Made by a program: the position numbers and the translations under genes. A DNA stretch of 32,664 nt from Stygiobacter sp. Lineage in GTDB: Bacteria; Pseudomonadota; Alphaproteobacteria; Rhodospirillales; Magnetospirillaceae. The first letter of the stretch is position 1. Each line of letters starts with the position of its first letter. Under the pieces are notes generated by a model that was not told where the DNA came from, ran no database searches, and worked only from the letters and a program-made list of their open reading frames with translations. Shown here piece after piece: positions 1-6,372 of this stretch. The stretch lies in assembly GCA_006218045.1 (NCBI GenBank), contig VBWB01000037.1:1-32664 (forward strand). Reading direction: 5' to 3'.

Positions 1-149
1 TCGAGGCCGAGAAGGTGTGCCGCCTCGTATTCTCCAACCTCGCCGGTGATCCCCAGCGGCTTGCCGGTCAATTGGTAGTATTCGATGGCGATCCGGCGCG
101 CCTGCCTCAGCAGATCGGCGATACGCCCGGTGGGAATTTCAGGGGTCAT
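1..149 (-). CDS. Partial phage-associated protein, DUF6998-like (N-terminal 49 residues)
   Basis: The gene begins at an ATG at 149-147 and runs off the left edge, so only about 49 residues are visible. They form an amphipathic helix followed by the stretch EYYQLTGKPLGITGEVGEYE, which resembles the start of DUF6998-type proteins common in proteobacterial phage and accessory DNA. The start codon overlaps the stop of the upstream gene (ATGA at 149-146), which implies translational coupling. The family assignment is from memory and its biochemical role is unknown to me. The frame is open throughout. Confidence 0.5.
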   Translation of the reverse strand, partial: MTPEIPTGRIADLLRQARRIAIEYYQLTGKPLGITGEVGEYEAAHLLGL

Positions 150-391
150 TGCAGATACCGGAATTTCTGTCGCTGTCCCGGCCATGATAGGCGTTCGAAC
201 AGCCGACGCAGTACGAATCCGCGCAGCAGGGACACCAGGGCGAAGATCCCGCCGAGGGTCAGATCGTCGGCCAGGGTGATGTGAATGCCGAAGACCGGAA
301 ACACCATAACCTGAGTGGCGACGGCGATGCCGTAGCCGATTACCACGTTGGCGGCGGCCTCGACCAGGGACATGCGGCGGGATTGGCGCAT
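146..391 (-). CDS. Small two-helix membrane protein, DUF7220-like
   Basis: This 81-residue protein has a basic N-terminus (MRQSRRMSLVE), a hydrophobic stretch at about residues 10-37, a second at about 43-62, and a basic tail. That is the layout of a two-helix inner-membrane protein. It resembles the DUF7220 proteins that recur in alphaproteobacterial phages; no function is known to me. I prefer the ATG at 391 over the in-frame GTG just before it at 394. It overlaps the next minus-strand gene by four bases, so the two are probably co-transcribed. It diverges from the plus-strand gene starting at 483, and the 90 bases between them must hold both promoters. Confidence 0.6.
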   Translation of the reverse strand: MRQSRRMSLVEAAANVVIGYGIAVATQVMVFPVFGIHITLADDLTLGGIFALVSLLRGFVLRRLFERLSWPGQRQKFRYLQ

Positions 392-482
392 CACGCTACC
401 ATCTTGAAATTACACGATTAGCCAGCTTGATAAGCAGCCGAAACAGAGCGTTACTGGCCTCACCAAAACGGAGGCCAACACC

Positions 483-647
483 ATGCAGACCCGAGACCAA
501 GCCCTGGCGAAGATCGCCGCCACCATCCTGGACCTGGAAACCCTGGAGACCCGGAACAGCGACCGCCTGGACTTCCACGAACTTTCGGCATGGCAGATCA
601 AGAAGGCCCTGGAAGCGGCCTACGCCGCTGGTACGGAGGCCAAGTAG
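483..647 (+). CDS. Small phage protein, DUF6900-like (54 aa)
   Basis: This 54-residue gene has an excellent ribosome-binding site: GGAGG at 470-474, eight bases before the ATG. The product is helical and acidic, with the core LETLETRNSDRLDFHE followed by a helix rich in Trp, Lys and Ala. It resembles the short DUF6900-type proteins found in phage and plasmid accessory regions. No catalytic motif is visible and I do not know its function. It is followed after one base by the next plus-strand gene, so the two form a small operon pointing into the methyltransferase genes. Its codon use is typical of the surrounding high-GC DNA. Confidence 0.6.
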   Translation: MQTRDQALAKIAATILDLETLETRNSDRLDFHELSAWQIKKALEAAYAAGTEAK

Positions 648-648
648 C

Positions 649-858
649 ATGGCTCTGACCGTCCGCCCTACCGCCGCCCTGAAGGCCCATCCGCAGTGGT
701 CGCAGAGCGACTTCGAATACTTCCGGGGCAAGGGCTATTCCAACCAGCAGATTTTCGAATTCTGGGAGCGCGACCTGCGCCTTGGCTGCAAGCCGCTTGA
801 CTGGAAGCCCTCCGACGCTAAGTACCAGCATTCGCTGCGCCGGATTACCCGGCGCTGA
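649..858 (+). CDS. Hypothetical small basic protein (69 aa)
   Basis: It starts at the ATG immediately after the stop of the preceding gene (TAG at 645-647, ATG at 649), which suggests coupled translation. The 69-residue product is basic and aromatic-rich. It contains a helix-turn-helix-like stretch, FRGKGYSNQQIFEFWERD, in which the 'GYSNQQI' segment looks like the turn of a small DNA-binding or sigma-like motif; that reading is speculative. The C-terminus is basic. Its last 14 bases overlap the 3' end of the convergent methyltransferase gene ending at 845. I do not recognise the family. Confidence 0.5.
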   Translation: MALTVRPTAALKAHPQWSQSDFEYFRGKGYSNQQIFEFWERDLRLGCKPLDWKPSDAKYQHSLRRITRR

Positions 859-2113
859 CTGCCTTCCCGGCGGCGAGTTCCTCGAAGCTCCGGCCATCGC
901 CGTCCAGCACGGCCTTCTGGCCGGTCAGCTTCTGCCAGCGGCCGACGATCACGTCGGCATAGGCCGGGTTCAATTCCATGGCAAAGCAGGTGCGGCCCGT
1001 AGTTTCAGCCGCGATCACCGTGGTGCCGCTGCCCGCGAACGGCTCGTAGACCGAATCGCCCTCGGCGCTATTGTTGAGGATCGGGCGGCGCATGCATTCC
1101 ACCGGCTTCTGGGTGCCGTGGACCGTGGCTTCGTCCTCATCGCCGTTATTGCCGATGGCCCAGATGGTGGCTTGATCCCGCGCTCCCTGCCAATGGCCGG
1201 TGCCGCTCTTGCGCACCGCGTACCAGCAGGGTTCGTGCTGCCAGTGGTAATCGCCGCGGCCCAGGACGAAGCGGTTCTTCGACCAGATGATCTGGGCACG
1301 GAGCTTGAAGTCGTTGGCCTCCAGGCTGTCTGCCACCGTTCTGGTGTAGATGGCCGAATGCCAGACATAGGCCACCTCGCCGGGGAACAACGCCCAGGCT
1401 TCCCGCCAATCGGCCCGGTCATCGTTGGCCACCTTGCCGGTGCGGGTGGTGGAGGAAACACCTGCCTCGTTCCGCCAGGTGGGATCATACTCCACGCCGT
1501 AGGGCGGATCAGTCACCATCAGGTGCGGCTTGGCCCCGGCCAGCAGATGCGCCACGTCGGTGGCACTGGTGCTGTCGCCGCACAGCATGCGGTGGCGGCC
1601 CAAGATCCACAGATCGCCGGGCCGCGTCACCGGATCGGCTGGCGGCTCCGGGATTTCATCTTCATCCCCATCGCCCTGGCCGTCGCCCTCGTCGTCGAGG
1701 GGAACCATCAAGGCGTCCAGTTCCTCTTCCGAGAAGCCGATCAGGTCGAGGTCGTAGCCCTCGGCGTTGAGCGCGTGCAGCTCCGCCGCCAGGGTCTCGT
1801 CGTCCCAACCGGCATTCAGCGCCAGCTTATTGTCGGCCAGGATATAGGCGCGGCGCTGGGCCTCGGTCAGATGATCAAGGATCACCACCGGCACCGTGGT
1901 CAGCCCCAGGGACTTGGCGGCGGCCAGTCGGCCATGCCCGGCAATGACATTGCCCAGGCTGTCGGCCAGCACCGGATTGGTCCAGCCGAATTCGACGATG
2001 CTGGCGGCGATCTGGGCCACCTGATTGTCCGAATGGGTCCGCGCATTGCGGCCATAGGGGATAAGCCGGTCGATGAGCCAATGCTCGACCGTGTCGGGAA
2101 ACGGATGGGTCAT
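845..2113 (-). CDS. ParB-like nuclease domain fused to beta-class DNA methyltransferase
   Basis: The 422-residue protein has two parts. Residues about 8-100 form a ParB/Srx-like domain, with IPYGRNARTHSDNQV followed by the VIAGHGR signature at 56-62. Residues about 165-400 form an S-adenosylmethionine-dependent DNA methyltransferase. Motif IV is DPPY at 202-205, and the AdoMet-binding motif I (FAGSGTT) lies C-terminal at 359-365, the order of beta-class N6-adenine/N4-cytosine enzymes. An acidic linker rich in Asp and Gly (about 138-160) separates them. An ATG at 2113 overlaps the stop of the upstream cytosine methyltransferase gene by one base (TAATG), so translation is probably coupled. Such fusions are common in phages and usually act without a cognate endonuclease; none is visible here. 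The frame stays open upstream to 2359, but that part overlaps the neighbour and looks non-coding. Confidence 0.9.
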   Translation of the reverse strand: MTHPFPDTVEHWLIDRLIPYGRNARTHSDNQVAQIAASIVEFGWTNPVLADSLGNVIAGHGRLAAAKSLGLTTVPVVILDHLTEAQRRAYILADNKLALNAGWDDETLAAELHALNAEGYDLDLIGFSEEELDALMVPLDDEGDGQGDGDEDEIPEPPADPVTRPGDLWILGRHRMLCGDSTSATDVAHLLAGAKPHLMVTDPPYGVEYDPTWRNEAGVSSTTRTGKVANDDRADWREAWALFPGEVAYVWHSAIYTRTVADSLEANDFKLRAQIIWSKNRFVLGRGDYHWQHEPCWYAVRKSGTGHWQGARDQATIWAIGNNGDEDEATVHGTQKPVECMRRPILNNSAEGDSVYEPFAGSGTTVIAAETTGRTCFAMELNPAYADVIVGRWQKLTGQKAVLDGDGRSFEELAAGKAVSAG

Positions 2114-3711
2114 TATCGTTTTCCAGCGTTCTGGATTCGGCGGCCCAGCCACGCCATCACCGGCACGGCCATGGAATTGCCCAGCGCCCGATAGCGGGGG
2201 CCATCGGGACAATCCTCGGCAGCCTTCCGCCGCCAGGGGATCAGGGTGTAATCGTCGGGGAAGCCCTGGAGCCGCTCGCACTCGCGGGGCGTCAGGCGGC
2301 GCACCGCCATGCCGGGGGAATGGACGGCGAAGGGCGACTTCTCGAAAGCCCGCAGGCAATCGGTGTGATCCTCGGAGATACCGAGCGACGACTGGGCGTT
2401 GCCGCTCTTGTGCATGTTGAACGCCAGATAGGTCTGCTGCTTGGTGCCCGGCTCCGTCGCCAGGGCACTGGCAACGTCCAAGGTACGGACTTCGTTCCGC
2501 TGGTTCTGGGCAAACGCCACGGCGTGCTGTTTGCCTGCCTGCAACGTGAACATGGGATCACCGTCACCGCCGATGCCGATCCCGGCACGGGGATCGGTGG
2601 TGCTGATTCCCGTGCGGGCACCGGCTTCCTGGATGGGGATCGCCACCGGCACCAGGGGCGTGCCGCGCCCGGTCCCGTCTTCCGAGGCATCGAAGCCCTC
2701 GCCGCGCAGGGAATGGGTGACCAGGGTGTCGATATCGGACCGGTGGGCGAGGTTCGCCTTGGCCTGCAGGGTGTGGGCGACCAGCGTGTCGGTGCAGTCG
2801 CTGTCCACACCACGCGACAGGTCGCGTGCCCGCAAGGTGGTGGCGACGAAGGTTTCGGTCTCGAAATCCATCCGCCCGCTGGCCGAGGCGCAGGCGTTGA
2901 GTGCTGTGGCGACATCGATAGGGCCAGCGGTATTGTTGCCGCCGAACGCTTCGGCGATCAGTCCGCCGCTGGTGGCGAAAGACGCTTCGCCGCTTCGGCC
3001 AGCGCGAGCATCAAGCGTGGGGGCAACACCTTGTTCCGCTTCTCGGCGCGGCGGATGATCCCGGCGCACGCCTTCGCGCTCAAGAAGTACTTGGACGGGA
3101 TCGGCCCGGTCTCCAGCACCTGCGACAACAAACACACGGCGGCGGCGTTGGGCCAGGCCGAAATATTGGGCGTCGAGCACCCGCCACGCGACTGTGCGCG
3201 CGGGTCCAAGCACAACACCAGCGTCCGACCAATTTCCCCCCGGCGGGACGACCGGACCATCTTCTCCGGCCAGTCCGCCCAGAAGGCACCCAAAGGCGTT
3301 GTCGCGGGTGGACAGGACTCCTGGGACGTTTTCCCAAACAACCCAAGCTGGATCGATGGCATCGGCGAGTTCCACGAATTTGAGGGCAAGGTTGCCGCGG
3401 GAATCGTCCAGCGACTTGCGCAGCCCCGCCACCGAGAACGCCTGGCAGGGCGTGCCGCCCACCAGTACGTCGATCTTTCCCCGCCACGCCGAACCGTCGA
3501 TGGCGGTCATGTCGCCCAGATTGGGAATGGCCGGATAGCGGTTCGCCAGCACGGTGGCGGGAAATGGTTCAATCTCGGCGAAGAATGCCGCCCGCCAGCC
3601 CAACGGTTCCCAGGCCGCCGTCGCCGCCTCGATCCCGCTGCACACCGAGCCGTAGACCAGCGGCATCGGGCCGAGCGCCGGGGCGCCCGGCTCGGGAGAA
3701 GCAACCAGCAT
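2113..3711 (-). CDS. Phage-type C5-cytosine DNA methyltransferase (Dcm family)
   Basis: The 532-residue enzyme transfers a methyl group to C5 of cytosine. Motif I is seen near residues 20-28 (YGSVCSGIE), the catalytic PCQ motif IV with Cys89 in GTPCQAFS (86-93), motif VI ENVPG at 127-131, and motif VIII QRRRRVF at 188-194. The C-terminal RLTPRECERLQGFPDDY segment completes the fold. The target-recognition region (about 205-440) is long. It contains recurring segments of the form TLxA (FVATTLRARD, LVAHTLQAKA, LVTHSLRGEG), typical of phage Dcm proteins. I chose the ATG at 3711. The frame stays open to 3840, but that extension reads through a hairpin and a GGAAAC repeat array and looks like regulatory DNA. 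It is followed immediately by the ParB-methyltransferase gene. Confidence 0.9.
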   Translation of the reverse strand: MLVASPEPGAPALGPMPLVYGSVCSGIEAATAAWEPLGWRAAFFAEIEPFPATVLANRYPAIPNLGDMTAIDGSAWRGKIDVLVGGTPCQAFSVAGLRKSLDDSRGNLALKFVELADAIDPAWVVWENVPGVLSTRDNAFGCLLGGLAGEDGPVVPPGGNWSDAGVVLGPARTVAWRVLDAQYFGLAQRRRRVFVVAGAGDRADPVQVLLEREGVRRDHPPRREAEQGVAPTLDARAGRSGEASFATSGGLIAEAFGGNNTAGPIDVATALNACASASGRMDFETETFVATTLRARDLSRGVDSDCTDTLVAHTLQAKANLAHRSDIDTLVTHSLRGEGFDASEDGTGRGTPLVPVAIPIQEAGARTGISTTDPRAGIGIGGDGDPMFTLQAGKQHAVAFAQNQRNEVRTLDVASALATEPGTKQQTYLAFNMHKSGNAQSSLGISEDHTDCLRAFEKSPFAVHSPGMAVRRLTPRECERLQGFPDDYTLIPWRRKAAEDCPDGPRYRALGNSMAVPVMAWLGRRIQNAGKR

Positions 3712-3717
3712 GGCGGT

Positions 3718-3880
3718 GGAAACCTGGATCAGGTGGAAACTGGAAACCTGTCGGTGGAAACCGGGGCAGGTTTCCGGCAGCGGTTTCCGCCCAGGTTTCC
3801 AGGCAGCCGGAAACGCGAAAGGCGCGCTGTCCTTGGACAAACGCGCCTTTGGGCTGGAAACTGGAAACCAGAGTGGAAAC
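3718..3880. repeat. Array of eleven GGAAAC/GTTTCC elements upstream of the methyltransferase operon
   Basis: GGAAAC occurs at 3718, 3735, 3742, 3756, 3809, 3856, 3863 and 3875. Its complement GTTTCC occurs at 3770, 3783 and 3795. Several copies sit in the longer forms TGGAAACTGGAAACC or GGTGGAAAC. The array fills the region just upstream of the chosen start of the cytosine methyltransferase. It is part of a 415-base gene-free stretch (3712-4126). It may be a binding array for a phage regulator or replication protein; that role is inferred from density and position only. Confidence 0.7.
3818..3850. other. Long hairpin inside the GGAAAC array
   Basis: AAAGGCGCG (3818-3826) pairs with CGCGCCTTT (3842-3850). 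Inside the loop TGTCC pairs with GGACA, giving a nearly continuous stem of about 14 pairs. On either strand the outer stem ends in A/T-rich bases, so it could act as a bidirectional terminator or as a protein- or RNA-structure element. It lies between the upstream minus-strand gene end (4127) and the methyltransferase start (3711). This location would insulate the two transcripts. Confidence 0.55.
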
Positions 3881-4088
3881 CTAAATTTTCGGGCTGACGC
3901 TAGCGAAGTCCGGCGCTGTTGCCGCCCGCATAGCGAAAGTGCCAGGGAGGACCCGCGATATCCGCGCCGCCTCGCCCCGGCCTGTTCTATCCTTTCGCCA
4001 GCGGCGGACGTCGGATCATTTGATGATCGTGTTCGCCGCCTCTCGCCAGCATGGGTTCATCATGACCCAACGGCCCGGCTTCTGTCCG

Positions 4089-4119
4089 AGCGAAAAGTGT
4101 CCGCCGGACAGTTTGCGCT
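4089..4119. other. Imperfect inverted repeat just downstream of the DUF6362-like gene
   Basis: The 14-base arms AGCGAAAAGTGTCC and GGACAGTTTGCGCT flank GCC and match at 12 of 14 positions. The element sits eight bases beyond the stop codon of the minus-strand gene ending at 4127, where a terminator would be expected, but no U-rich tail follows. The remaining sequence from 3881 to 4088 shows no gene or clear signal. Confidence 0.4.
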
Positions 4120-4126
4120 CCACTTC

Positions 4127-4561
4127 TCATCGTAGCGCCGCCTGGATGTCGGTGATGGTCTGCCGCCGCGATTTGTTGCGGGGCACCCGCCGCCCGTTCA
4201 GTTGCCAGGCGATGATGCACAGCGCGAACAGCCAATGCTCATTGGCGGCGGATCGGGCCAGCCCGACCTTCCAGCACACCACCTTCCATGGCTCGCCATT
4301 GGCCCGCAGCCAGACGATACGGGCGTCGATGGGATCAAGCAGGCGCAGCCACGGCAGGGCCTCGTCCATACGGGTGATGGCGGCGGCGGAAGGTGGCGGG
4401 CGGCGAAGCGTGACGTCTTCCGCCGACCAGCATTCCTGAATATATGGCGGCCATGTGCTGGCATGTCCCTGGATCTTGGATTCGGGCAATCGGCGCAGGG
4501 TATCGGCGGCTTCGGCTAGGTGCTCTTCCACCAGGGAGGGAGTCCAGCGGGGTTCAGTCAT
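4127..4561 (-). CDS. Phage protein, DUF6362-like (144 aa)
   Basis: The 144-residue protein starts at MTEPRWTPSLVEEHL (ATG 4561-4559). It has a helical N-terminal part, AADTLRRLPESK, then a proline/aromatic segment (STWPPYIQE). A C-terminal block follows with RMDEALPWLRLLDPIDARIV and GLARSAANEHW, the latter resembling the recognition part of a helix-turn-helix. These features resemble DUF6362 proteins of alphaproteobacterial phages; the molecular role is not known to me, though DNA binding is possible. The start overlaps the preceding gene by eight bases, and the gene is third in a compact unit with the RuvC-like gene. A longer upstream in-frame start is less likely because it lies entirely within the neighbour. 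Confidence 0.65.
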   Translation of the reverse strand: MTEPRWTPSLVEEHLAEAADTLRRLPESKIQGHASTWPPYIQECWSAEDVTLRRPPPSAAAITRMDEALPWLRLLDPIDARIVWLRANGEPWKVVCWKVGLARSAANEHWLFALCIIAWQLNGRRVPRNKSRRQTITDIQAALR

Positions 4562-4751
4562 GATGAACCTCCTGGAGCGGGCGCTTGCCATACAGCTTGG
4601 CACCCAGCTGGCGGACCAGTTCCCGTTCGGGCCAGGTCAAGCGGCCATCGTCTTCAGCGATGACCAGGACACCTCGTTCCAGCCAGCCGTCCCGTTTTAC
4701 GTCTTCGGGATCGCGCCGCTCGCCACCGAACCCAGGCGGATGCCATCTCAT
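4554..4751 (-). CDS. Small hypothetical phage protein (65 aa)
   Basis: This 65-residue protein starts at MRWHPPGFGGERRDPEDVKR (ATG 4751-4749), overlapping the stop of the RuvC-like gene (ATGA-type overlap of four bases). It is charged, with a short beta-rich centre, GVLVIAEDDGRLTWPE, followed by a basic helix. No domain is recognised. Placement between two genes with overlapping ends and a consistent reading direction supports its being real. It might be a partner or regulator of the resolvase, but nothing in the sequence shows this. Confidence 0.5.
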   Translation of the reverse strand: MRWHPPGFGGERRDPEDVKRDGWLERGVLVIAEDDGRLTWPERELVRQLGAKLYGKRPLQEVHHD

Positions 4752-5215
4752 CGGACACCTCCCTGGGTGTCGATGGCCCAGGTCAGGATGGCCAGGGCGT
4801 CGGCCTCGTTGTCGTCTTCGGGCGTGAAGCCGCGGGCCTGCATAGCGGCGATGACGGCGTCCTTGGCCGCATTGCCCTTGCCGGTGGCGTGCCGCTTGAT
4901 GGTGCCGACGGGCACGCCTTGATAGGGAATGTGCTTGAGTTCGCACCAGGCCGACAAATGGGCGAGGAAGCCGCCATAGATGTGGGCGGCGTCGGTTCCG
5001 GCGTGGCGGCGGACTTCCTCGAAATGAATGAGGTCGATCTTCTTGGCACCGGCTTCCAGGTGGTCGAGCCAGGAACGGAAGCGAAGGAAGCGCATGCCGC
5101 CGCCTTCATACCGGCCCGACCGGAACTCCATGGTACCGGAGACGACGATACCATCGGCGAGCCGCATGGCCCAGCCGGTGGTCGTGCCCAGATCGAGGGC
5201 GAGAATGGTGGTCAT
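4748..5215 (-). CDS. RuvC-like Holliday junction resolvase / RNase H-fold nuclease
   Basis: The 155-residue protein begins with MTTILALDLGTTTGWA, the first strand and turn of a RuvC-type RNase H fold with the first catalytic acid Asp8. Further acids sit where the family needs them: Glu66/Glu67 in HFEEVRRH and Asp135/Asp139 in the DDNEADAL segment near the C-terminus. A GVPVGTIKRHATGKGNAAKD stretch resembles the substrate-binding segment of RuvC proteins. It would cut branched DNA during phage replication or recombination. It is the first gene of a minus-strand unit; upstream lies a 511-base regulatory region full of GTTGGTGAC repeats. The length fits phage RuvC-like enzymes. Confidence 0.8.
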   Translation of the reverse strand: MTTILALDLGTTTGWAMRLADGIVVSGTMEFRSGRYEGGGMRFLRFRSWLDHLEAGAKKIDLIHFEEVRRHAGTDAAHIYGGFLAHLSAWCELKHIPYQGVPVGTIKRHATGKGNAAKDAVIAAMQARGFTPEDDNEADALAILTWAIDTQGGVR

Positions 5216-5362
5216 GGTGAAGGCTCACAAAATCTGTGGGCCTCCGGCTTTGGTCGAGGACGAGACTATCGGTCGGGATTGCGGGGCTCAACAACAATTC
5301 GCCACCGTCAAAGAAAATCGTATCCCAGAGAAACGGCGGTGGGCATTCGCCCGGCCCACAGG

Positions 5363-5640
5363 GTTGGTGACGAGAATTGTCGTGCAAAATCAGGTTGTTG
5401 ATGCCGTGCTGGCCTGCCTGTCACATGTCACCAACGGGGTGTGAACGCTCTCTCAGCCAAAATAAAAAGCGCATCATGGATGGCGTCAGCCAATACATTG
5501 GCAACTTTTGATGCGTAAATTTTTCTTGCCTCTCACAGGTTCTTACCCCGTTGGTGACAGTCCGATGTTGGTGACAGACAGGTCAAGCTATTGAAGCGGA
5601 TGGGCTTTTTCCGTCACCAACCGCACAGGGGGTTGGTGAC
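5363..5640. repeat. Six-copy GTTGGTGAC array in a divergent regulatory region
   Basis: GTTGGTGAC occurs at 5363-5371, 5550-5558, 5567-5575 and 5632-5640, and its complement GTCACCAAC at 5427-5435 and 5613-5621. Two copies form a perfect 15-base inverted repeat (TGTCACCAACGGGGT at 5426-5440, its complement at 5545-5559). Another pair forms a 9-base-arm palindrome at 5613-5640. The gene-free stretch 5216-5726 holding it separates the minus-strand RuvC-like unit from the plus-strand toxin-antitoxin pair. It looks like an operator or iteron cluster. The middle of the stretch (about 5450-5540) is notably A/T-rich, as expected for a promoter or origin. Confidence 0.75.
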
Positions 5641-5665
5641 AGAAGTGTGCCCCATCCGGATCAGG

Positions 5666-5709
5666 TTGACGTGGAGCGGAACGCGTCCATATAGTCTGGA
5701 AAATCCAGA
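5666..5709 (+). promoter_or_regulatory. Promoter and palindromic operator of the toxin-antitoxin operon
   Basis: A sigma70-type promoter is visible: TTGACG at 5666-5671, 18 bases, then TATAGT at 5690-5695. A perfect palindrome, TCTGGA-AAA-TCCAGA (5695-5709), overlaps the end of the -10 box and the expected transcription start. This is where antitoxin-type repressors usually bind. A ribosome-binding GGGAGA follows at 5715-5720, six bases before the ATG at 5727. Autorepression by the antitoxin is inferred from position. Confidence 0.65.
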
Positions 5710-5726
5710 TTTTCGGGAGAGTGGAC

Positions 5727-6014
5727 ATGCCCGGCACCCCGGTGTTCGACACCAGCTACAGCACGACCGAGATCAACAAGAGCGGCTCGCGGGTCTATGA
5801 CGATGCCTGGGTCAAGGGCGGCGTCGAGATCACCCGCCGTGGCCAGCGCTTCGTTCTGCTGCGCCAGGACTACCTGAACCGGCTGATCGAGGAGGCGCGG
5901 GAAGACCGCCCCCAATCGCTGGATGACCTGCTGCGCGATTACGATGCCGATAAGATCAGAAAGCTGACCGGCGATTTCGCGGCCGAGCCGCCAACCGGCA
6001 AGGAGCTGATCTGA
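5727..6014 (+). CDS. Type II antitoxin, Phd/YefM-like
   Basis: The 95-residue protein is the likely antitoxin of the pair. After a short polar N-terminus (PVFDTSYSTTEINKSGSRVY) it has a DNA-binding-style segment, VEITRRGQRFVLLRQDYLNRL, that resembles the strand-helix of Phd/YefM antitoxins. An acidic C-terminal half rich in Glu and Asp, of the kind that binds toxins, follows. I chose the ATG at 5727 because GGGAGA lies six bases upstream; a GTG at 5721 is in frame but badly spaced. The toxin gene begins one base after its stop codon. A promoter with an overlapping palindrome lies directly upstream and probably gives autoregulation. The partner assignment rests on the toxin, which is the better recognised of the two. 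Confidence 0.75.
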   Translation: MPGTPVFDTSYSTTEINKSGSRVYDDAWVKGGVEITRRGQRFVLLRQDYLNRLIEEAREDRPQSLDDLLRDYDADKIRKLTGDFAAEPPTGKELI

Positions 6015-6015
6015 G

Positions 6016-6372
6016 ATGCCGTCGAGGGGGGATGATTTCGCGAAGGGCTATGTCCCTTCGCGGGGAGACGTGGTTCATCTGGACTGGAACCCGGCCCTGG
6101 GACACGAAATGAAGGGGCCGCATTACGGCCTGGTGCTGTCGCAGGATGCCTACAACATCGGCACCGGGCTGGTGGTGGTGTCCCCGATCACCTCGAAGGT
6201 CGGCAAGCTGAGCGCCTTCGAGTTCGAGGTCCGGGCCGGCAGGGTCAACGGCGTCGCCGTGCTGTCCCAGTTCCGCACCCTCGATTACCAGACCCGCAGC
6301 ATCCAGTACGAGGGGACGATCTCCGCCGAGCAGACCGACGAGGCGGCCCGGCGGGTCAGGATGGTCCTGTAG
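6016..6372 (+). CDS. PemK/MazF-family toxin (endoribonuclease)
   Basis: The 118-residue protein carries the PemK/MazF beta-barrel signatures. YVPSRGDVVHLDWNP at residues about 12-26 is the N-terminal strand-loop with the conserved Gly-Asp. HYGLVLSQDAYN at 36-47 is the equivalent of the 'RPALVLS' segment, here with His-Tyr in place of Arg-Pro. GLVVVSPITSK at about 51-61 carries the conserved Ser/Thr, and SQFRTLDYQ sits at about 84-92. These toxins cut mRNA at short motifs. The gene starts one base after the antitoxin stop. Its last 17 bases overlap the convergent primase gene end (6356-6372). The extra residues before PSRGD may be native, as no other start has better support. Confidence 0.85.
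   Translation: MPSRGDDFAKGYVPSRGDVVHLDWNPALGHEMKGPHYGLVLSQDAYNIGTGLVVVSPITSKVGKLSAFEFEVRAGRVNGVAVLSQFRTLDYQTRSIQYEGTISAEQTDEAARRVRMVL

Noticed and set aside
782-2194. Long plus-strand open frame opposite the ParB-methyltransferase gene
   Set aside because: It is antisense to a gene with clear catalytic motifs, and its product has no recognisable domain. Long antisense frames are expected in high-GC DNA.
3718-3880. GGAAAC array read as a CRISPR array
   Set aside because: Units are only six bases, irregularly spaced and in both orientations, without spacers or cas genes.
2320-3897. Long plus-strand open frame opposite the cytosine methyltransferase gene
   Set aside because: Shadow of a well-supported gene; no motif, and it runs through the GGAAAC array.
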